Part shown: one piece after another, positions 1-5,600 of the stretch
How the letters are laid out: every line of letters begins with the position of its first letter
How positions within the stretch are numbered: position 1 is the stretch's first letter
Made by a program: the position numbers and the translations under genes
Origin: Bryobacterales bacterium
GTDB lineage: Bacteria > Acidobacteriota > Terriglobia > Bryobacterales > Bryobacteraceae
DNA length: 6,049 nucleotides
Reading direction: 5' to 3'
Assembly (NCBI GenBank): GCA_025353235.1
Contig: JANXQZ010000176.1
Span: forward strand, 1-6,049
Notes under the pieces: model-generated
What the model saw: the letters and a program-made list of their open reading frames with translations, nothing else
What the model was told of the DNA's origin: nothing
Database searches by the model: none

Positions 1-966
1 CGATCCATTCGCCACGCCATTCGCATGTCCGCTCGATTTCGAATTCAGCAGTATGCGCGCCGACTCGCAAGCGCTCGCGGCCAGCACCACGGTCCGGCAT
101 CGAATTTGCCTCTCGGTTCGCGTCGCCTTATCGATGTAAGAAACCGCCGTGACCTTGCCCGTGGAATCGGTAATCAACTCGCGCGCCATCGCACCCGTAA
201 ACATTTTCACGCGGCCCGTCTTCATGGCGGGAAAGATCTGCACTTGGCTTGAAGAGTAGTTCGAAGCAGTCACGCATCCGCGTCCGCATTGAGCGCAGTA
301 GTGACAGGCGGGCCTTCCGTTTGTATCTTCGGTGATGATGGCCATGCGCGACGGAATGCAGGGAATGTCCAGCTTCTTGCACGAGTGCTGAACCAGGGTC
401 TCGTGCACGCGCGGCGGAGGAGGCTTCTGGAACACGCCATCCGGTGCGCTGCGAATGCCTTCCTTGGTTCCAGTGACGCCGACGAATTTTTCGGCCTTAT
501 CGTAGTAGGGCGCTAGTTCGTCGTAAGTGATCGGCCAGTCCGTACCCAAGCCATCGCGCGAGTACGGAGTAAAATCGTAGTCGGCAAAGCGCAGGGAGAT
601 GCGTCCGTAGTGATTGGTGCGTCCTCCGACAATACGCGATCGGAACCACCGGAACTTGCTGCCTTTCGCAACTGTGTATGGCTCGCCCTGCATCTCCCAT
701 CCGCCCGAGGTGGACGAGAAATAACCGAAAGGATACGGGCTCTTGCCGAAGTAACCTGCGCCGCCTTCCCCGATCCCGCGATGAGGAACTTGATACGGCC
801 ACTGGTGCTCCTTGAAGTCTTTGGCCGGGTTGAGCATGGGTCCAGCTTCGAGCAGCGCCACCGAGATGCCCATGTCGGTGAGGACCTTGGTAACGGTCCC
901 GCCCCCCGCTCCCGATCCGATGATTACAACGTCATAGACTTGGGGGCTGCGGCTGATCTGGAACAT
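1..966 (-). CDS. GMC-family FAD-dependent oxidoreductase with a Cys-rich motif, N-terminal 322 residues (3' end off the left edge)
   Basis: Flavoprotein of the glucose-methanol-choline family, which oxidises alcohols, sugars or gluconate-like substrates. The frame is open from the ATG at 966 to the window edge. FAD-binding Rossmann fingerprint GSGAGGG is at residues 17-23, followed by the ribose-binding acidic residue in LLEAG (E40). A second FAD contact, RIVGGRTNHYG, is at about 111-121. Residues 221-231 hold C-x2-C-x2-C-x3-C (C221, C224, C227, C231), as in the GMC subgroup related to membrane-linked gluconate, sorbitol and glucose dehydrogenases, where such cysteines are thought to bind an Fe-S cluster. 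No signal peptide or membrane segment is visible. Family members are about 550-580 residues, so the catalytic C-terminal half (His/Asn pair) lies outside the window. The ATG at 966 places the fingerprint at the normal distance from the start. An in-frame ATG at 1068 would add 34 low-quality residues and is less likely. Substrate is unknown; subfamily assignment is moderately sure. Confidence 0.88.
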   Translation of the reverse strand, partial: MFQISRSPQVYDVVIIGSGAGGGTVTKVLTDMGISVALLEAGPMLNPAKDFKEHQWPYQVPHRGIGEGGAGYFGKSPYPFGYFSSTSGGWEMQGEPYTVAKGSKFRWFRSRIVGGRTNHYGRISLRFADYDFTPYSRDGLGTDWPITYDELAPYYDKAEKFVGVTGTKEGIRSAPDGVFQKPPPPRVHETLVQHSCKKLDIPCIPSRMAIITEDTNGRPACHYCAQCGRGCVTASNYSSSQVQIFPAMKTGRVKMFTGAMARELITDSTGKVTAVSYIDKATRTERQIRCRTVVLAASACESARILLNSKSSGHANGVANGS

Positions 967-1026
967 GCTGTGACGATTGTAGCGCTTGGGGAGTTTAGCT
1001 GTTGGCGACCGCTGTAGAATTGCCTT
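967..1026. promoter_or_regulatory. Divergent intergenic region with -10-like hexamers close to both starts
   Basis: This 60-bp gap separates the leftward GMC gene from the rightward DUF4160 gene. On the plus strand TAGAAT (1015-1020) ends 6 bases before the ATG at 1027. On the minus strand TACAAT (981 to 976) ends 9 bases before the ATG at 966. No convincing -35 box or Shine-Dalgarno sequence accompanies either one. If they act as -10 elements, both mRNAs would be leaderless or nearly so. This is inference from short motifs only. Confidence 0.3.
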
Positions 1027-1077
1027 ATGCCCGAGCTCAACCGGTTTTTCGGGATAATTAATTCGCATGTTCGCTGA
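1027..1077 (+). pseudogene. Detached N-terminal fragment of the DUF4160 gene (frameshifted)
   Basis: From the ATG at 1027 the frame reads MPELNRFFGIINSHVR and stops at TGA 1075-1077. The opening 'MPxxxRFFGIxI' is the typical N-terminus of DUF4160 proteins, whose remainder sits in the next frame from 1067. Removing one A (position 1060, within AATTAATT) joins the two parts seamlessly as ...GIIIRMFAEAG.... The break is therefore a single-base insertion in the source strain or a sequencing or assembly error. I see no classical slippery site that would suggest programmed frameshifting. Confidence 0.7.
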
Positions 1078-1297
1078 GGCGGGTTCGCCGCACCACGTTG
1101 CCCATTTCCACGCTTACTGTCAGGACCAGGTAGGCATCTTTAGCATTGATCCCATCGACTTGATCGCTGGCTCGCTCCCCAATCGGCAGCGGCGACTAGT
1201 GGAAGCATGGGCCGAGTTGCATCAGACTGAGTTGGCAACCGATTGGCAGCGTTTGCAAGAAGGGCGGAAGCCCGCGCCCATCGAGCCCCAAAGGTAG
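1067..1297 (+). CDS. DUF4160 domain protein, main body (76 residues, N-terminus cut off by an upstream frameshift)
   Basis: Small soluble protein of unknown biochemical function in the DUF4160 family. Visible family features are an HFHAY motif at residues 13-17 (the family's 'PPHFHA' site), the 'GSLPxRxxxLVxxWAxLH' segment at about 35-53, and the ending 'W...G..P.PIEP'. As read from ATG 1067 it lacks the first 13 residues of the family, which lie out of frame at 1027-1066. Without the shift the product would be 89 residues, a usual family length. No Shine-Dalgarno sequence precedes ATG 1067, which argues against it being the natural start. The stop is 3 bases before the DUF2442 start, so the two genes form an operon. 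Members of these families are often found side by side, and some authors treat such small pairs as toxin-antitoxin-like. I cannot support a toxin role from the sequence. Confidence 0.75.
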   Translation: MFAEAGSPHHVAHFHAYCQDQVGIFSIDPIDLIAGSLPNRQRRLVEAWAELHQTELATDWQRLQEGRKPAPIEPQR

Positions 1298-1300
1298 TTT

Positions 1301-1618
1301 ATGAGTCATCCAATTTATCGAGTTCGCTCCTTTGAAATCGTCTCCCCGTATACGCTCATCGTTCGGTTCGACGACACCACTGAGCAATTGATCGATTTTG
1401 CCCCGATGCTTGCGGGCGAATTATACAGCCCGCTGAAGAACCTCGATTTGTTTAATCGCGTTCGCATCGATCAGGAGGCTCACACGTTGGTATGGCCTAA
1501 CGGCGCGGACTTCGACCCGGCCACCCTGCACGACTGGCCTGTCTGCGGACAAGCTTTCGAAGAACTTGCTCAAGGCTGGAACTCACTAACCGGACCCGGC
1601 GACTCCCATCCAGCCTAG
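1301..1618 (+). CDS. DUF2442 domain protein (105 residues)
   Basis: Small protein of the DUF2442 family. The N-terminal half shows the family's alternating strands (YRVRSFEIVSPYTLIVRF), then 'PMLAGELYSPLKNLDLFNRVRID' and the hallmark WPNGAD at residues 65-70, followed by 'FDPATLHDWP'. Known members adopt a small alpha/beta fold (NE0471 N-terminal-like), sometimes linked to a DNA-binding helix-turn-helix. Here only a polar tail of about 25 residues follows and I see no clear HTH. AAAGG at 1290-1294 is a good ribosome-binding site 6 bases before ATG 1301 and lies inside the end of the DUF4160 gene, so translation is probably coupled. The stop codon lies 1 base from the stop of the convergent gene on the minus strand. 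Biochemical function is unknown. Confidence 0.85.
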   Translation: MSHPIYRVRSFEIVSPYTLIVRFDDTTEQLIDFAPMLAGELYSPLKNLDLFNRVRIDQEAHTLVWPNGADFDPATLHDWPVCGQAFEELAQGWNSLTGPGDSHPA

Positions 1619-1619
1619 G

Positions 1620-1847
1620 CTAGGGAATGTCCCACTTGCGCCGAATCGGAATCCCAAACCGCATCAGCACCGACTCAACTTCCTTCTCTGTCAATCGAGA
1701 AGCATCGAACACCACGTCGATCTTATCCAGCGTCGGAGCGAGCTTCACGCGCGTCATCCCGTAACAGCTATGCACATCGGCGAACGCCTTGGAATCCTCA
1801 TCCGTGAGAGGACGCGCCAAGTCATAATGAAGCTGTACTGAGGTCAC
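1620..1847 (-). CDS. Small protein with predicted ferredoxin-like (HMA-like) fold, 75 residues, coupled to trmJ
   Basis: I do not recognise a named family. The sequence gives a clean beta-alpha-beta-beta-alpha-beta pattern: strand SVQLHYDL, helix TDEDSKAFADVHSC, strand MTRVKLAP, strand DKIDVVFDAS, helix TEKEVESVLMRFG, strand IPIRRKW. This spacing, with 'VVFDxxxLTxxEVxxxLxxxG', resembles heavy-metal-associated domains, but the metal-binding CxxC of loop 1 is absent and only one Cys (C28) remains. The start chosen is GTG at 1847, which overlaps the trmJ stop as GTGA (4 bases) and puts strand 1 at the N-terminus. An ATG at 1913 in the same frame would overlap trmJ by 70 bases and add 22 residues with no structural meaning. 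No Shine-Dalgarno sequence is obvious, so translation probably depends on ribosomes finishing trmJ. A role in metal, RNA or protein binding is open. Confidence 0.72.
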   Translation of the reverse strand: MTSVQLHYDLARPLTDEDSKAFADVHSCYGMTRVKLAPTLDKIDVVFDASRLTEKEVESVLMRFGIPIRRKWDIP

Positions 1848-2569
1848 TGGTTCAGAATACCATCGGGCTTTTGCTTCAGCTTCCACTGGATCTGCCTCAA
1901 CATGCCCAGCCAAACCTCGGCATCATGAGCCGGCAAATTCAAGCGTCGCACCAACCGGCGCGTCTTCGCCTCCGTCGAGCTCGAATGCACATACCCCGAC
2001 TCGCGCAATACTTCCACCAAACGATCCGTCATGCGATCCAAATCTTGCGCCCCTGCTAGCTGTTTCGATTCCGGCGCGCGCACCGCCTTCTTCCGACTCA
2101 ACTCATAGAGGCAAACCGCAACCGCTTGGCCCAGATTCATCGAGGCGTGCTCGTCCCGCGTGCCGATCCTAAGCAACCAGTGGCAGTAGCTCATCTCCTC
2201 GTTAGATAAACCGAACTTCTCCGACCCAAAAAGCAACGCGACGTTCCCACTAGCGAGATGTCGGCGCAACACCATCCCGGCGTACTCGAGTCTGCGCAGC
2301 GGATGCTGCAATTCACGATGTCCAATGGCCGTGGTACCCACCACCAGCGAGCAATCCGCGATGGCCTCCCGAAGTGTCTGATACTCCTGCGCGTTGGTCA
2401 GAATCTCGGCCGCATTCACCGCGGACTTAGCCTCCAGGTAGGCCACGTTGTAGGGATTCACCAGGCGCAGATGCCGAAAGCCGAAGTTGCTGATCGCGCG
2501 GGCGGCAGCGCCGATATTCAGCGGATTACGCGTGTCCACCAATACGATTCGAAGGTTTTCCGGGTTCAA
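1844..2569 (-). CDS. trmJ: TrmJ-type tRNA (cytidine/uridine-2'-O-)-methyltransferase, SPOUT family
   Basis: Predicted to transfer a methyl group from S-adenosylmethionine to the 2'-OH of nucleotide 32 in the tRNA anticodon loop. This is the TrmJ reaction in other bacteria and acts in the cytoplasm as a homodimer. All three SPOUT (SpoU class) motifs are present: motif 1 NPLNIGAAARAISNFG at residues 15-30 with the conserved Arg24, motif 2 LLFGSEKFGLSNEE at 112-125, and motif 3 SMNLGQAVAVCLYEL at 143-157, which forms the SAM-binding knot. The charged helical C-terminal region (about 160-241) matches the TrmJ extension, and the length of 241 is close to the 246 of E. coli TrmJ. The start is TTG at 2569: an in-frame stop lies just upstream and no ATG or GTG is available before the motifs. 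The gene heads a two-gene operon with the 75-residue protein. TrmJ fits best; another SpoU-class tRNA or rRNA methyltransferase is the alternative. Confidence 0.9.
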   Translation of the reverse strand: MNPENLRIVLVDTRNPLNIGAAARAISNFGFRHLRLVNPYNVAYLEAKSAVNAAEILTNAQEYQTLREAIADCSLVVGTTAIGHRELQHPLRRLEYAGMVLRRHLASGNVALLFGSEKFGLSNEEMSYCHWLLRIGTRDEHASMNLGQAVAVCLYELSRKKAVRAPESKQLAGAQDLDRMTDRLVEVLRESGYVHSSSTEAKTRRLVRRLNLPAHDAEVWLGMLRQIQWKLKQKPDGILNQ

Positions 2570-2630
2570 GAGTTCGTTCGAATTCTAACACTGCCCGATT
2601 GCTACAATTGAGAAGAAACCCAACGTTTTC
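2570..2630. promoter_or_regulatory. Compact divergent promoter region of trmJ and the large oxidoreductase gene
   Basis: This 61-bp gap lies between the TTG of trmJ and the ATG of the oxidoreductase. An extended -10 (TGC-TACAAT, 2600-2608) faces right and another (TGT-TAGAAT, 2590 to 2582) faces left. With a 17-bp spacer, each -35 region would fall on the other promoter's -10, so the two promoters would overlap. The -35 matches are poor in both directions. A weak purine stretch, GAGAAG (2610-2615), lies 15 bases before ATG 2631, too far for a good Shine-Dalgarno sequence. No transcription data support this; the motifs are short. Confidence 0.35.
2576..2589. promoter_or_regulatory. Imperfect palindrome GTTCGAATTCTAAC, candidate operator
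   Basis: A 14-bp sequence in which 12 positions are symmetric (GTT-C-GAATTC-T-AAC, one mismatched pair). It covers the leftward -10 (2582-2587) and the expected -35 position of the rightward promoter, where a bound dimeric regulator could affect both genes. It may be chance; the centre is simply an EcoRI site. Confidence 0.25.
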
Positions 2631-5600
2631 ATGGACCACCCCCGAAATCCGCTCGCACTCGCTTTTGACTTTGCCTTTGAAGATCTGTACTGCCAAGAGG
2701 GCTTGGCGCGCCTTGACGGCGTTTTCATCGAACACCTGAAGGCCTCCGATCTGAGTCTGTTTAACCGGCTCATGACCGCACGTGCCTCGGTCGATTCGAC
2801 ACCATCCAAAGAGCACTCCGAGCTGATCATCGAGCTTGCTCCATACCTGGAAGATTTCGTCGGCGAGCTGTTCAGCATCTCAGCCGAAATCCGCGCATTG
2901 CAGACCCGTCACGACCAAGCTGCGCCGCTCTACACCATCAAACGCAAATTCGTCCAGCGCAAGGCATTGAGCGGGATGACGAAGGAGCGGGCAGAGCAGA
3001 TCGACGGTCCGGCACTGGCTGATCGGTTTGAGGAGCGGTCCGGCGAGCCCTTGACTGAGCGGTCGTTCGCGGAGCATGTCTCGGTGTGGCTGGAAGGCGA
3101 GCAGGATTATCCGCAAGAACTGGCCGAAGCTGCCCAATACGCCGCCTGGGCCACTTTGTCGGACGCTGGCAAAGCCAAGCACAAGCAAGGCATTGTCTTC
3201 AAGACTCCGCAAAAGCTGGATCTGATGCACTTGGTGCCGGTCGAGACGATTCAGATCGGCGGCATTTCTCGATTCCGTTTGCCGGAACATGACTGGCGTC
3301 ATCGCGAGGGTTTCGCTCTCACCGACCCGGGGATGGACCTCACCCATGCACTCGATCAGGCGAGCTACTGCATCAAGTGCCATCACCAGGCGAAGGATAG
3401 TTGCCGCACGGGTCTCAAGGAAAAGAACGGGGATTTCAAGAAGAGCGTTTTCGGAGTCACGCTGGCGGGATGCCCGCTGGATGAGAAGATCTCCGAGATG
3501 AACGTGGTGAAGCAGAAGGGGAACACCATCGGCGCGCTCGCGATTGTCACGATTGATAATCCGATGACTGCCGGCACCGGGCACCGGATCTGCAATGACT
3601 GCATGAAGGCCTGCGTGTATCAAAAGCAGGAACCCGTCGATATCCCGCAGGTGGAAACGCGCACTTTGAAGGATGTGCTCGATTTGCCGTGGGGCTTCGA
3701 GATTTATAGTCTGCTTACGCGCTGGAATCCATTAAACTTCGTCCGTCCGGTGCCGCGCCTGCCTAGCGGATATAAGGTGCTGGTGGCGGGACTTGGTCCG
3801 GCTGGATTTACGCTGGCGCACCATCTGATGAATGATGGCCATGTTGTGGTGGGCATCGACGGCTTGAAAATTGAGCCTTTGCCCGAGCAGGTTTCTGGCG
3901 TGGACCCGCATGGACGGCGCACCGGGTTTCGTCCCATTCGGGACATCGCAGAATTATGGGAGCCGCTGGACGATCGCGTGATGGCCGGATTCGGCGGCGT
4001 TGCCGAGTACGGGATCACAGTGCGGTGGGACAAAAATTTTCTCAAAGTGATCCGCCTGCTGCTCGAGCGCCGGAAGGAATTCAGCATGTTTGGCGGCGTT
4101 CGTTTCGGCGGAACGATCACCATCGACAGCGCCTTCGAACTAGGTTTCGATCATATCGCCCTGTGCGCCGGGGCTGGCAGGCCAACCGTGATCCCGATGA
4201 AGAACGGGCTCACCAAAGGCGTCCGGCAGGCTTCCGATTTTCTGATGGCCTTGCAGTTGACAGGCGCGGGTAAGACGAATTCGGTTGCAAATCTTCAGAT
4301 CCGTATGCCCGTGGTGGTGATCGGCGGCGGGTTGACGGCGGTGGATACGGCTACGGAGTCCATGGCCTACTATCCGCTCCAGGTGGAAAAGTTTTTGGAC
4401 CGCTTCGACAAGCTAGTGGCTGATAAGAGCGAGCGGGAGGTTCGGGCGGGCTGGACGCCGGAGGAAACCGAGACGGCGGATGAATTTTTGTCCCACGCCC
4501 GTGCGATTCGGGTGGAGCGCCGGCATGCCGCGCGGGATGGGCGCAAGCCGGACCTGATCGGGCTGATGAATTTGTGGGGTGGCGTCACGCTCGCCTACCG
4601 TCGCCGTCTGGTTGATTCCCCGAGCTACACGCTGAATCATGAAGAAGTTGCCAAGGCGCTGGAAGAGGGCGTTCAATTTGCCGAGTGCCTGAACCCGCTG
4701 GCTGTCGACGTGGATCATTATGGAGCTGCGGTCGCCTTGCAATTGAAACAGCTGCAGTATGAGCCGGAGATGAGCAAAATGGTCCCGACCGGGGAGATTA
4801 TGACGCTGCCCGCTCGATCAATTCTTGTAGCGGCCGGAACCCAGCCTAATACGGTCCTGGGGCGCGAGGATCCGGCAAACGTGTTCCTTGACGGGCGCTA
4901 TTTCCAGGCGGTCGACGAAGAAGGGAATGCAGTGAAGCCGGAGAAGTTGGCGAAGCCGAGTGTGGCTCGCGTGCTGATGTCGGTCCGAGCCGACGGGCGG
5001 GGGATCAGCTTTTTCGGCGATTTGCATCCTTCCTTTGCCGGTAATGTCGTGAAGGCAATGGGCGGGGCGAAGCAGGGGTACCCCGTGGTTTCTCATTTTC
5101 TAGCGCGTCGGGCACCGGGCGAACCTAAGCCGGAGCAGTTGACTGCGCAGCTAAACGACGAACTGCGAGCGACAGTGACGCAAGTGATCCGGCTGACTCC
5201 GAATATCGTCGAGGTGGTGGTTAGGGCGCCGATGGCTGCTCGAGCATTCAAACCGGGGCAGTTCTATCGGCTGCAAAACTTCGAGACGCTGGCCGGGCAG
5301 GTAAAGGGAACCACGCTGGCCATGGAAGGTTTGGCGCTCACGGGCGCGTCGGTGGATTACGAAAAAGGCCTGTTATCAACCATCGTTCTGGAGATGGGCG
5401 GGTCTTCGGATCTCTGCGCTCTGCTCAAACCAGGCGAACCGGTGATCTTGATGGGGCCCACCGGAACTGCCACGGAAACACCGGCGGGCGAGACGGCGCT
5501 GCTGGTTGGCGGCGGGTTGGGCAACGCGGTGCTGTTCTCGATTGGCCAGACTTTGCGGGCGAATGGGTCGCGGGTGATTTATTTCGCGGGCTATAAAAAG

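Noticed and set aside
610..1017. 135-residue plus-strand open frame
   Set aside because: It is opposite the FAD-binding region of the GMC gene, and its sequence is a low-quality reverse reading with no domain.
1066..1068. Upstream in-frame ATG for the GMC gene
   Set aside because: It would add 34 residues with no family similarity and run across the DUF4160 start; ATG 966 gives the normal distance to the FAD fingerprint.
1623..1633. GGGAATGTCCC hairpin near the convergent gene ends as a terminator
   Set aside because: The stem is only 4 bp with no T-tract, and it lies within the coding end of the minus-strand gene.
1848..1913. Longer start (ATG 1913) for the small gene after trmJ
   Set aside because: It needs a 70-base overlap with trmJ and adds 22 residues before the first predicted strand; the GTGA-overlapping GTG is more natural.
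2526..2878. Minus-strand open frames at 2526-2816 and 2585-2878
   Set aside because: They cover the divergent promoter region and the antisense of the oxidoreductase N-terminus, have no motifs, and would compete with the well-supported trmJ start.
3369..3383. CIKCH (residues 247-251) looks like a c-type haem CxxCH site
   Set aside because: The protein has no signal peptide, and these cysteines align with the first two [4Fe-4S] ligands of the GltD-like module.
2880..3623. 247-residue minus-strand open frame
   Set aside because: It is antisense to the large oxidoreductase, whose frame has clear domain motifs; the minus translation shows no recognisable domain and is a GC-driven shadow.
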